In this document: piece by piece, positions 1 through 7,603 of the stretch
Layout of the letters: each line of letters opens with the position of its first letter
Numbering within the stretch: the stretch's first letter is position 1
DNA from: Coemansia sp. RSA 1804
Lineage: Eukaryota > Kickxellomycota > Kickxellomycetes > Kickxellales > Kickxellaceae
Direction of reading: 5' to 3'
Length of the DNA: 16,765 nucleotides
NCBI GenBank assembly: GCA_027578815.1
Contig: JANBTH010000472.1
Coordinates: 1 to 16,765, forward strand
Program-made: the position numbers and the translations under genes
Notes under the pieces: model-generated
Databases searched by the model: none
Told to the model about the DNA's origin: nothing
What the model saw: only the letters and a program-made list of their open reading frames with translations

Positions 1-411
1 GATCCCGACCCAACATCCATGACAAGTCTACCGCGGAAGAGCGTGTCTTTGTTTCCAACTATTGCCGAGCGGTACGATGACGTCCTTATGTAATCCTGGA
101 GCATGTTCTGCTACACACCAGCAACTTAGTATACTGAAGACGACATGCCATACAGAAGAGATCAGCCCAACTCTTTTCTTTAGTTTTCCAGCCTGCTCTT
201 GTTCTATGGAAGCAAGCTCATCCCAATGAAGCTAAATGAATTTAAATCAATAAAGAAACTTTACCTGGTGTTGAAGCTGGGCGTAGTACTGAAAGTAGCC
301 GGGGTCGCGGTGTAGCACTTCATCGTCTTCGCGCTGCACCACAGCCTTCTTTTCAGCAGCAGATACATTGCTGTTGCGCTGTTCGGCTGAATTTCCGTCG
401 TTGGCACCCAT
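1..411 (-). CDS. CARM1: CARM1/PRMT4-type protein arginine methyltransferase, 5' part (two exons, runs off left edge)
   Basis: Type I arginine methyltransferases of this family put asymmetric dimethyl groups on histone H3 and coactivators, using S-adenosylmethionine, mainly in the nucleus. Exon 1 is 411-265 (49 codons, ATG at 411, in-frame TAA nine bases upstream). The intron is 264-111 (154 nt, GTAAAG donor, TGTAG acceptor). Exon 2 runs from 110 off the edge. The spliced product is about 86 residues. Exon 1 ends with YFQYYAQLQHQ, and exon 2 starts QNMLQDYIRTSSYR. This is the CARM1 signature just before the Rossmann fold (human YFQFYGYLSQQQNMMQDY). Exon 2 ends in the SAM-binding motif I, LVMDVGSG. 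The N-terminus is only about 40 acidic/polar residues, so the PH-like domain in front of animal CARM1 is absent. The acceptor is a NAGNAG (TAGCAG), which could add or drop one Gln. The rest of the catalytic domain lies outside the window. Confidence 0.88.
111..264 (-). other. Spliceosomal intron of the CARM1-like gene
   Basis: On the minus strand the intron opens with GTAAAG directly after the CAG codon ending exon 1 and closes with GTGTAG before CAGAACATG. It is 154 nt long, in phase 0, and AT-rich. Removing it joins two conserved blocks of the family in frame. Retaining it would bring in-frame stops. The TAGCAG acceptor allows two AG choices three bases apart. Confidence 0.85.
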
Positions 412-848
412 TCTGCTTTAATTGCTGTTGTAATTATATTCTATGCTGTGGGTATTCTCTACTTTCTTGTGTGCTTCTAGCTGGTTCCAGAGGGAAAAAG
501 GTGTTGTTACAACTGGGAAAAAGGTAGAGATATGAAAAGCAGGATGGAAAGGAATAAAGCTTCTACAACCCTTATTACAACCAGCTCTACTACTATTTTT
601 GTTTTTTATTTGTTTGGTTGGTTGGATAGTAGCTTTCCTTTCGGTGATTAGAAAAAGAAAAAAAGAAAAAAGAAATAACCCAGCTGAAGAAAGGAAAGGA
701 AAGGAAAGGAAAGGAAAGGAAAAAGAGAGAGAGAAATAATGAACCATGCGATGCATGTCAAAAATAACCTGCCTCCTCGCCATGAGCCAAATAAAATATA
801 AAAAAGGTTCTGCAATTAAAAAAAAACAAGATACGCATGTATCCTAGA
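412..848. other. Intergenic region: CARM1-like promoter/5' leader and PPIL3 3' end
   Basis: This 437-bp gap separates two minus-strand genes. It is strongly purine-rich on the plus strand (pyrimidine-rich as transcribed), with A-rich runs and a pentanucleotide repeat. A 121-codon frame crosses it on the minus strand (783-418). It encodes a low-complexity Ser/Phe/Leu stretch produced by the pyrimidine runs, so I do not regard it as a gene. Confidence 0.6.
691..734. repeat. (AAGGA)6 microsatellite followed by a GA run
   Basis: Six perfect AAGGA units lie at 691-720, followed by a purine-only AAAAGAGAGAGAGA tract. All-purine repeats of this kind often occupy fungal promoters and can form triplex DNA. 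Here it sits about 280 bases upstream of the CARM1-like start codon. Confidence 0.9.
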
Positions 849-1367
849 TTACTGGATGCACGCAGGGTCTGCCAATGGATTGGCATGGATAGTAACCGAC
901 AATATCTTTGTCTCGTTCAACGGGCGATTCTTCTTTCCAACCTCAAGGCTCTCCAGCGCATCCAACGTCGACGACGACGAAGAAGAATCCTGGCTAGCAT
1001 CCACAACGCATCCAAAGATCGTATATTTAGCATCCAGGCTCGGCTGTCTATCGTAGGTAATGAAGAACTGCGAGCCATTGGTATCTGGACCAGAGTTCGC
1101 CATGCTTACCACGCCCCGCCGGTCGTGCTTCAGCGTTGTGCGGATCTCGTCCTCGAACTTGCGTCCCCATATTGATGTGCCGCCCTTGCCCTTGCCTGTT
1201 GGGTCGCCCATCTGTACCATGAATCCGCGGATGTTCCGGTGGATCACTGTGTTGTCGTAGTACCCGCTGCCGCATAGTGCCAGAAAGTTCTCGGCTGTCT
1301 TGGGTGTTTGGTCGCAGAATATCTCGAGCTTTAGGTCGCCAACATCCGTGTGCAGTGTGACCGACAT
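849..1367 (-). CDS. PPIL3: PPIL3-type cyclophilin (peptidyl-prolyl cis-trans isomerase)
   Basis: A single-domain cyclophilin of 172 residues in one exon. PPIL3 proteins are associated with the spliceosome and catalyse or chaperone prolyl isomerisation. The start MSVTLHTDVGDLKLEIFC is almost the same as human PPIL3, so I place the start at ATG 1367. The frame continues upstream without another ATG. Family motifs are HRNIRGFMVQMGDPTGKGKGG (residues 43-63), VSMANSGPDTNGSQFFI (87-103) and FGCVVD. The catalytic Arg44, Phe49 and Gln52 and the Gln100/Phe102 pair are kept. The tryptophan that cyclophilin A uses to bind cyclosporin is replaced (Ser110 by alignment), as is typical of PPIL3. A serine-rich insertion (residues 127-133) lengthens the loop after FGCVVDA. 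Human PPIL3 is 161 residues. Confidence 0.95.
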   Translation of the reverse strand: MSVTLHTDVGDLKLEIFCDQTPKTAENFLALCGSGYYDNTVIHRNIRGFMVQMGDPTGKGKGGTSIWGRKFEDEIRTTLKHDRRGVVSMANSGPDTNGSQFFITYDRQPSLDAKYTIFGCVVDASQDSSSSSSTLDALESLEVGKKNRPLNETKILSVTIHANPLADPACIQ

Positions 1368-1673
1368 CCTTTGTCTAGACCGACCGGGAAATAGCGAGCG
1401 GTCGATGGAAACTGCTTGCAATACGAAAAGAGTAAAAATGCCAAAAGGCGGATAATGCGCGTATACGATGTGGTTGTTTTGTTAGCATTCGTAAAAAACA
1501 ATTTTGTTTCCTGGAATGCATATAAAATAACTGACCGCCAGCCTAGTGATTATGCGATTCACCCACTTTCTTCCCGTTTTGAGATAGCGCTGTACGAAAA
1601 ACATTTTTATAGTGAGACTGACTAGCTAGAGAAAAATAAAAGAGGCAGACAAGAACCACGAAAAGCTATTCAG
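1368..1673. other. Intergenic region: PPIL3 promoter and SHMT 3' end
   Basis: A 306-bp AT-rich spacer between two minus-strand genes. The short frames in it lack convincing starts or conserved sequence. It should hold the promoter and 5' leader of the cyclophilin gene and the 3' UTR of the SHMT gene. I see no distinct element. Confidence 0.5.
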
Positions 1674-3214
1674 TTAGTGCTGCTCGGGCTTGGTCAGCGT
1701 GGACACGTCAAAGCCAGGCATGGGGAACGACGTGGCAAAGGCCTCGACTTCCTTCTGGAGCTCAGTGATCTTGTCAGACTTTGCAGCGGCGGCCATAAAG
1801 TCCTTGAGCAGCTTGCTTCCAGACTGCTGCTGCAGCTCGGTAGCAATCTCGACGGTGCGGTGCAGGAACTCGCCGACCTTCTCAAAGTCAGCCTGGTTGA
1901 AGCCGCGCGACGTCAGCGCTGAAGTGCCGATACGCACGCCTCCGGGAGTCACGGCGCTCTTGTCACCGCAGACAGAGTTCTTGTTGAGCGTGATGTTGAC
2001 CAGCTCGCACACCTTCTCGACCTTGCTGCCGGTCAGACCCAGCGGCTTGAGATCCCACAGCACAAGATGGTTGTCGGAGCCGCCCGACGAGAGCCGGTAC
2101 CCGTGGCCGGTGAGTGTGCTGGCAAGCGCCTGCGTGTTGGCGCGCACCTGCTTGGCGTACTGCACAAACTCGGGCGACGCAGCCTGCTTGAGCGCCACAG
2201 CAATACCAGCAATGGTGTTGTTGTGCGGGCCGCCCTGGCACGACGGAAACACGGCCTGGTTAACACGAGTCTCCAGCGACGTCTTCTTGTCTTCTCCCTC
2301 ACGCTTGCGGAAGAAAATGAGACCTGCGCGAGGGCCGCGCAGCGTCTTGTGTGTGGTGGTGGTCACAATGTCGCAGAACTTGAACGGCGACTCCTGCTCG
2401 CCAGCCGCAACAAGGCCGGAGATGTGCGCCATGTCGCACAGAAGGTAGGCGCTGTGGTTATCGGCCACCTTGCGCATGCGCGCGTAGTCCCAGTCGCGCG
2501 GGTACGCGGAGGCGCCGCAGATCAGAAGCTGTGGGCGGAACAGCTGCGCGTTCTCCTCGAGACGGTCGTAGTCGATTATTCCAGTCTCGGCGTCGATGCG
2601 GTACGGCATCGATTGGAAGTAGATCGACGACGACGAGATCTTCTTCTTGTCGGTCTGGTATCCATGCGTCAAGTGTCCGCCCGACGGGAGATCCAGTCCC
2701 ATGAGTCTGTCAAACGGCTGCAGCAGCGCAGTCAGCGCAGCAAAGTTGGCCGTCGATCCCGAGTATGGCTGCACATTGACGCCCCACTCGCTTGGATCCA
2801 GCTTGAACGCCTCAAGCGCCCGCTTCTGGCACAGAACCTCCAGCTGGTCAACGTACTCGTTGCCGCCGTAGTACCGCGCGCCGGGAAGGCCCTCCGAGTA
2901 CTTGTTGGTCAGCGCCGATCCGTTGGCCTCCATCACCGCCTGCGACGTGAAGTTCTCCGACGCAATCAGCTCCAGCTCCGCAAACTGGCGGTACTTCTCG
3001 TTCTCGATGATCTTGGCCACATCGGGGTCTGCCTCCGCAAGAGGCGTGTTTAGGAACGCATTCTACACGGCATGCAGGTTACAAGCAAGTATGCGCACAT
3101 TACACACAGTGTAGTTGGTTTCATTAGCAGCACTGTGTTGCATCGCTCTGGCAATCGCCACCTGCCAACACACCAGCTCCCTATACTTACAAAAGACTCG
3201 ACTGCTCTGGTCAT
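1674..3214 (-). CDS. SHMT1: Serine hydroxymethyltransferase, cytosolic type, two exons
   Basis: A PLP enzyme that interconverts serine plus tetrahydrofolate with glycine plus 5,10-methylene-THF, the main entry of one-carbon units. Exon 1 is 3214-3191 and codes only MTRAVESF. The intron is 3190-3063 (128 nt, GTAAGT...TAG). Exon 2 is 3062-1674. The product is 470 residues, a normal cytosolic SHMT length. Exon 2 opens NAFLNTPLAEADPDVAKII, the usual SHMT N-terminal helix. Also visible are ELIASENFTS, NKYSEGLPGARYYGG, QPYSGSTANFA, GGHLTHGYQT and CDMAHISGLVAAG. The PLP-lysine motif VTTTTHKTLRGPRAG has the Schiff-base lysine at about residue 247. The PPGGVRIGTSALTSRG-like segment reads VTPGGVRIGTSALTSRG. 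The N-terminus shows no mitochondrial presequence. Fungi usually carry a second, mitochondrial copy elsewhere. Confidence 0.95.
3063..3190 (-). other. Spliceosomal intron of the SHMT gene
   Basis: The donor is GTAAGTATAG on the minus strand, matching the U1 consensus perfectly, and the acceptor is CCGTGTAG. The intron is 128 nt, phase 0, and lies only 24 bases after the ATG. Joining gives MTRAVESF followed by NAFLNTPLAEADP, which restores the conserved SHMT N-terminus. The GTG codon at 3020 is an internal valine, not a start. Confidence 0.85.
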
Positions 3215-4013
3215 CGTTAAAGATAATGGCTATGTTCTGTTTGAGAAAAGAGTAAAAGAGTGGGGGAGGTTGATAAGAGGAGGCGCAAAAATAGGCAATA
3301 AAGATAAGTAGAGAACAGAAAAGCGAGGAAAAGAAAATAAAAAAGGCATCGATGCTATCAGCCAGCAAATCCGATCCTTTTATACGCATGAAAACAATTT
3401 TTTCTTCTCTCTTTGGTACCGTTCCCATCTTCCCACTCCCTTTTTCCCATTTTGCTTCCACCGCGCCCATCTCCTGTGTGAATAAAAAAAGGTGTAAAAA
3501 TTAGGAAAAAAATTTTCTTTTGGGGGAGCAGGAGAAGGGGAGCGGGTGATTGAAATGTGATTTTGTGCTTTTCGCCGTTATTTTAACAGGCTTTTTTAGG
3601 CACAGTAACGCTGTTTATTGGCTGCTTCTGCTGTTACAATGGGGAACATTCGTGCATTACAATCGACTGAGAGCAATCACACAATTCCCACCAAGCTCCC
3701 CTTTGTTTCCTCACATCTCCTTGGGAATGTGAGAAGAAAGAGCAAAACAACAACCACGATGCAATGGCTGCAAATGGGATAATCAACCACTTCGAGCAAA
3801 GCACGCTGCTGTGCTTGAAATTCCCTTGCTGGTGAAAAAGATAAGGTGGCGCAAATCAAACATGTACTTTGACATGCGTTGTTGGCATACACACGGGATA
3901 GGAGCTAGAAAAAGAATTTATATGAAAGAAAATGAAACATGCAAAAGAAGAGAAAAACAGACAAAAAATAAAAACAATAGAGCAACAGACGCAAAGACAA
4001 AACTAGCCGCAAT
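3215..4013. other. Intergenic region: SHMT promoter/leader and 3' end of the coiled-coil gene
   Basis: About 800 bp, AT-rich with A-runs and a GGGGGAGCAGGAGAAGGGG purine stretch near 3523-3541. Frames here (for example 3550-3732 plus and 3470-3063 minus) are low-complexity and show no conserved motif. A 7-bp inverted repeat (CTCACAT/ATGTGAG) lies at 3710-3716 and 3727-3733 around a 10-nt loop. No tRNA box or snRNA signature was found. Confidence 0.5.
3710..3733. repeat. Short inverted repeat (7-bp stem, 10-nt loop)
   Basis: CTCACAT and ATGTGAG are perfect complements flanking CTCCTTGGGA. Function is unknown. It could be a palindromic protein site or chance. Confidence 0.4.
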
Positions 4014-4856
4014 TTAGCTCAGCTGAAATTGCTCAGATCCATCGCTCTCAGCAGCAGCAGCGCCAGACGCATACTCCTCAATGAGCTGTTGGCACTCGGC
4101 GAGCAGGGCCTCGTTCTCCTTCAGCTCCAGCTGCAGTCGCTTGTTCTCGGCAATAATGTCGTCCATGTCGTCCTGGGGCACGCGGGTCTCAATGAGATCG
4201 TCAATACGCTGGCCCTGATCCCTGATCATGGAGTCCTTTTCGCGAAGCCTGTCCTCGGCAGCCTTCAGCTCGGCCTTTGTCTCCAGAAGCTGGTGCTTGA
4301 GCGTAAGAACCTCTGTTTCCGCTCTCTTCGCGCGTCCGTACCACAGCGACGAGTCGTCTTTGCCTGCCTTTGGCGTGTGTCCAATGCCGCCGCCATACAT
4401 TGACCCGGCGGCAGACGGCGTCTTGCGCAGCTCCGGCGATCCCCTTTCGTGAGGCCTTGTTGTAGCCAGACGATTAGTGTTATAATTCCCACCGCTGTTG
4501 ATGTCCGCGTTTTCTCCGCCGGCGCTCTTGGCAGAGAGCATTTTGTCCAGCGCGCTTTGCGGACTGGTGAACTCGCCCTGTGCCGAAAACGGGTGTATGT
4601 CAAGCGATACGGGGATGTCCACCTTGGCCTGTTTCTTCAGCTCCTTCTCTGTTCCCGCTGTGTCGTTGCCATACGTCTGAACTGGCGGCTGCTGATTCAG
4701 CGTCTTTGCCGACTGCTCCGAAAGCACCACCTTGCGCTTGATGCCCGCTCCTCCTCCTCCTGATGCTGTTTTCTGCTCATGCATTGTCTCTGTCAATTTC
4801 GAACGAGACATGGACCGCAGAGACTCCGAGTTCAATGTGCTACGGTTTTCGGTCAT
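4014..4856 (-). CDS. Unrecognised protein with a disordered N-terminus and a C-terminal coiled coil
   Basis: A 280-residue protein in one exon. The first in-frame ATG is at 4856. The frame is open three codons further but only from a GTG. I do not recognise the family. Residues 1 to about 170 are Ser/Gly/Thr/Pro-rich and probably disordered, with basic patches (GIKRKVVLSE) and possible phosphorylation sites (ELRKTPSAAGS). A segment SLWYGRAKRAETEVLTLKHQ starts a heptad-rich helix. It runs through ETKAELKAAEDRLREKDSM, DDLIETRVPQDD and ENKRLQLELKENEALLAECQQL, that is about residues 175-265. An acidic Ala/Ser tail follows. This layout fits cytoskeletal, spindle-pole or scaffold proteins, but that is only a resemblance. 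Codon use and GC content match the neighbouring real genes, so I am confident it is coding. Confidence 0.8.
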   Translation of the reverse strand: MTENRSTLNSESLRSMSRSKLTETMHEQKTASGGGGAGIKRKVVLSEQSAKTLNQQPPVQTYGNDTAGTEKELKKQAKVDIPVSLDIHPFSAQGEFTSPQSALDKMLSAKSAGGENADINSGGNYNTNRLATTRPHERGSPELRKTPSAAGSMYGGGIGHTPKAGKDDSSLWYGRAKRAETEVLTLKHQLLETKAELKAAEDRLREKDSMIRDQGQRIDDLIETRVPQDDMDDIIAENKRLQLELKENEALLAECQQLIEEYASGAAAAESDGSEQFQLS

Positions 4857-5144
4857 GCTAGACACAATTCGCTGCTGGTATTTATAGAATATAGAGATGA
4901 ATCTGCCCCGGCCAACAAGGTAATTAAACGTAAACGAAAAGAAACGATATCGTATGGCTATAGTATAAACGTAAGAAAAAGAAAAAGAAAAGAGACGGCA
5001 AGGCCAAATATATAGAAAACAAAAAATAAAGGAAAGGGAAAAAAGAAAATAAAAAGGGGGAGCTACGCGAACGCGATCTTTTCTTTACCATCGACTTTTT
5101 TATCTGCAAACAATCGATTGTTTTGCTTTAATCCATAGCATATT

Positions 5145-6284
5145 CTATTCCTGGCGCCATAGATGGACAGAGCGGTCATAGAACGAGCAGCTGCCTGCCA
5201 GCCACCCGCTCTTGCCGCCATCGTGTGTCTGGCACCAATCAGCACCGTAGGCAATAGACTCGTGGTCCATAAAGGACGAGACCTGCCGGATGCTTGTGGC
5301 TGCCGCCGTCTGAACGCCGTCAATGGCAGCATCGACCTTCAGCACATGGAAACCATTGTACATGGCAGCAACCAGAAGCAACGACGGGTCCTGCGGATGC
5401 CACTTGAGTCTCCACACCCCGCCACCCACACTATGTTCAGCCAGCGGTCTGCGCATCGAGCGGGTATCCCAGACACAAACGGTTTCGTCGTACCCTCCGG
5501 TGGCAAGCAAGTGCTGGCGGTGGAAGTTCGACTGAATACTGCACACGCCCGCGCTATGGTGTCTGGAGTTGAGGATCGGGAGCGCGGGATCCATGCGCAT
5601 GTCCCACGCCTTGAGTCGCGCATCGTCGCCGCCCGAGTACACAACGGATGTGTGCCAGTAATCGAATCCCGTGATCCAGGCCTCCAGATCGTGCGCCTGC
5701 CATCTCTGGAGCGTCTCTACTCTTGATTCGGCAAACCCCAGTATCCGTACGGTGCCATCACTCTGGGAGGCCGCGATCTGGGGCGTGTTCTCGGCAGCGA
5801 GTCTGTTTGACCAGTCTAGCGAGCAGCACATGGTGGTGCTTTCCAGATCTCCAGCATCCTGCGCCGTGCACAAACGGCTCAGCACTCCGATATCGTCCAT
5901 TCCGTCTGCACCATCACTGTTGCTGATATTGCTGTTGTTGGCCTGGTATACGGAGATTTCTCCACTAGCACAGGCCACGCCCACCAGTTCTTTGCCCGAA
6001 ACCTTGTTGTAGCTCCACTTGATGTCAAATATGGCGCTCGTTTCTATTCTTTGGCGCTCGACGATACTAACTACCGATCTCTCGTCCTCCTCAACCACAT
6101 CGCAGACGTGGATACGACCAATGCGCCGTTGCGCATCTTTTGGCGATGCTGAGCCGTTCGTGGACTCGATCAGCTGGTACGTGCCGATCAGCAGACGCTT
6201 CTTGTTCTCACCAAACGGAAAAAACTCCAGACTGTCCGCCGGATACTCGGGCGTAAATGTTGCCAATGACTGCGGGTGAGACAT
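5145..6284 (-). CDS. DPH7: Diphthine methyltransferase DPH7 (WD40 protein)
   Basis: DPH7 removes the methyl ester from methylated diphthine on elongation factor 2, so that DPH6 can amidate it to diphthamide. It acts in the cytosol. The 379-residue product is one exon starting at ATG 6284. It is a WD40 propeller with the family's diagnostic blocks: AHDLEAWITGFDYWH (residues 197-211), VVYSGGDDARLKAWDMR (214-230), GVCSIQSNFHRQHLLATGGYD (246-266, in two adjoining parts), VCVWDTRSMRRPLAE (269-283), GGVWRLKWHP (288-297), YGADW (346-350) and CSFYDRSVHLW (366-376). These match human DPH7 nearly residue for residue, for example AHDFEAWI and GGVWRIKWHP. Length fits fungal members (yeast Rrt2/Dph7 about 390). 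The promoter must lie in the gap at 6285-6550. Confidence 0.93.
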   Translation of the reverse strand: MSHPQSLATFTPEYPADSLEFFPFGENKKRLLIGTYQLIESTNGSASPKDAQRRIGRIHVCDVVEEDERSVVSIVERQRIETSAIFDIKWSYNKVSGKELVGVACASGEISVYQANNSNISNSDGADGMDDIGVLSRLCTAQDAGDLESTTMCCSLDWSNRLAAENTPQIAASQSDGTVRILGFAESRVETLQRWQAHDLEAWITGFDYWHTSVVYSGGDDARLKAWDMRMDPALPILNSRHHSAGVCSIQSNFHRQHLLATGGYDETVCVWDTRSMRRPLAEHSVGGGVWRLKWHPQDPSLLLVAAMYNGFHVLKVDAAIDGVQTAAATSIRQVSSFMDHESIAYGADWCQTHDGGKSGWLAGSCSFYDRSVHLWRQE

Positions 6285-6454
6285 TGTAGTGTGACTGTTT
6301 ATACTCTGGAGATAAGTTCAATGCAGACGACCAAAAGAGCAACTAAAGGGATCTTATGTATGTAATATCCAAACAATCCAGATATTTCTATCATTATTGG
6401 GGAAGCAAATTGCACTCCACTCTAATGTTGTGGGTTCATCTATCTGTGCCAAGC

Positions 6455-6520
6455 AAGGGCCGGTTGATTGCTGATACCGGACCCGAGCTGGATCCTAAAG
6501 TCCATCTATCCCACGCCCTT
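6455..6520. other. GC-rich island with complementary arms, possible structured RNA or decayed exon
   Basis: AAGGGC (6455-6460) can pair with GCCCTT (6515-6520). CCGG (6460-6463) can pair with CCGG (6477-6480), and TGGA (6489-6492) with TCCA (6501-6504). The outer and first inner arm share one base. The island stands out from the AT-rich surroundings. It does not match a tRNA, because the T-loop and anticodon arm are missing, or any snRNA I know. On the minus strand about 40 codons are also open across it. Confidence 0.2.
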
Positions 6521-6549
6521 TGAGCGACAGGACGACATGTCGGATGACT

Positions 6550-6591
6550 GAGCCCATGAAGAAGCAATTGGTGGTGTTTCTTTTCCTTCTT
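6550..6591 (+). repeat. Dispersed repeat, copy 1
   Basis: 42 nt beginning GAGCCCATGAAGAAGCAATT. It shares a perfect 22-nt core (6570-6591, GGTGGTGTTTC then TTTTCCTTCTT) with copy 2 about 890 bp downstream, in the same orientation. Upstream of the core the two copies differ by a few substitutions and one indel. Confidence 0.75.
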
Positions 6592-6882
6592 TTTAATTGA
6601 ACAGTATAAACAACAAAAACTTTAATTTGTTTATTCACCATTGAGCATTTGCATTTTCTAACAACTCTAGTTGTCTCTACTCGCAGGATTCAGGACAAAA
6701 CATTTGACTAGAGAAAAATAAAACTAATGCGAAGAGCAAGAAACACGATATATGATAAACCATCTTGTGGTAGATTATCTACGGCTTCAGTAGTCTTTGG
6801 CTTTCTAGACCAACTGTAGCACATGAATTGGTTGCGTTTACATTATATAATAACTGTAATAGACTTGTGACATAATATGTTT

Positions 6883-7098
6883 CTATTTATTTATATCTGC
6901 AGAAGAGGATACATGAGACTGGCAGTCTCTTTCCGTAGAATTGCCACCAACTTGTGGATTCGTGCTTCTATCTTGAGATGGGTTTCTAGAACCAACAAGC
7001 GTTTCAGCTTGGCTTAAATCTCTTTTTGAATATACTGAATATGACGTTCCTGATGGTACGATTCTTGCTCTGCGAATTGGTTTTCTACCTCTTTCCAT
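6883..7098 (-). CDS. Possible small hypothetical protein, 71 residues
   Basis: An ATG-initiated frame with a basic start (MERGRKPIRRARI) followed by a Ser/Gln/Asn-rich, hydrophilic body. The composition is more protein-like than other frames in this AT-rich gap. There is no recognisable domain. GRKP resembles an incomplete AT-hook, which is weak. AT-rich codon use differs from the flanking genes. It may be an exon of a decayed gene, or chance. Confidence 0.2.
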   Translation of the reverse strand: MERGRKPIRRARIVPSGTSYSVYSKRDLSQAETLVGSRNPSQDRSTNPQVGGNSTERDCQSHVSSSADINK

Positions 7099-7440
7099 TA
7101 ATAATATCAGGGTTTAGTTAAATAATCTGTAATTCTATAGACAAAACGATAGCAGAAGCTGTGGAAATAGATGAAACCCAAGAAACAGAGGTTTGCTCCA
7201 TGTCAACCTCTCAACGTTTATATATTGTTCTGGAAATAAATTTTATTATAATATATATGAATACATGTGAAATAATATGGTCATCCTTGTATCATTTTTT
7301 AATTTTTTTTAGGAGAAATGGGTAAATCTCCATCTCCAATTTCTATTATCATTTTTTAGTAGTTAGAAGCGAAAAACGAAAATTCCCGAGTCTCCTTTTA
7401 TTTGGTAGAACTCGGAAATTAATCAGATGAAAGAGCCATA

Positions 7441-7481
7441 GAGCCGATGAGGAGCAATCGGTGGTGTTTCTTTTCCTTCTT
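7441..7481 (+). repeat. Dispersed repeat, copy 2
   Basis: 41 nt beginning GAGCCGATGAGGAGCAATCG, with the 22-nt core at 7460-7481 identical to that of copy 1. It lies just beyond the GPATCH4 stop codon (minus strand), probably inside or just past its 3' UTR. Confidence 0.75.
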
Positions 7482-7603
7482 GCTTAAATATGGTTACTCT
7501 GTTTATTTAGAACTCAGTCTATCTTTTCCTCTAATAAATTTATTTTCTCTCTAGATCAGGTTCTTCTCTTGAAGCCATTATTATTTATTTGTTATCGTCC
7601 ACT

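Larger units (their letters stand above)
6285..7603. other. AT-rich intergenic region with a diverged repeat pair and a GC-rich island
   Basis: A 1.3-kb gap between the DPH7 start and the GPATCH4 stop. It holds the DPH7 promoter at its left end and the GPATCH4 3' UTR at its right end. In between are a GC-rich island with short complementary arms (6455-6520), two copies of a 42-nt sequence (6550-6591 and 7441-7481), and a 71-codon ORF on the minus strand. Fragments with protein-like composition on either strand around 7140-7200 suggest decayed coding sequence, but nothing is recognisable. Confidence 0.5.

Noticed and set aside
418..783. 121-codon ATG-started frame on the minus strand upstream of the CARM1-like gene
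   Set aside because: Mostly Phe/Ser/Leu low complexity generated by the AAGGA repeat and pyrimidine runs; no conserved motif; it lies where the promoter and 5' leader must be.
2067..3053. Long plus-strand frame opposite SHMT
   Set aside because: Antisense shadow of a strongly conserved GC-rich gene; composition is Arg/Val/Leu-rich as expected for such shadows.
3063..3470. 135-codon minus frame overlapping the SHMT leader
   Set aside because: It crosses the well-supported SHMT first exon and intron in another frame and has AT-driven hydrophobic composition.
6420..6545. tRNA-like reading of the GC-rich island
   Set aside because: No A-box or GGTTCRANNCC B-box in proper order, no anticodon arm and no 7-bp acceptor stem. 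The whole window was checked by eye for B-boxes on both strands with no hit.
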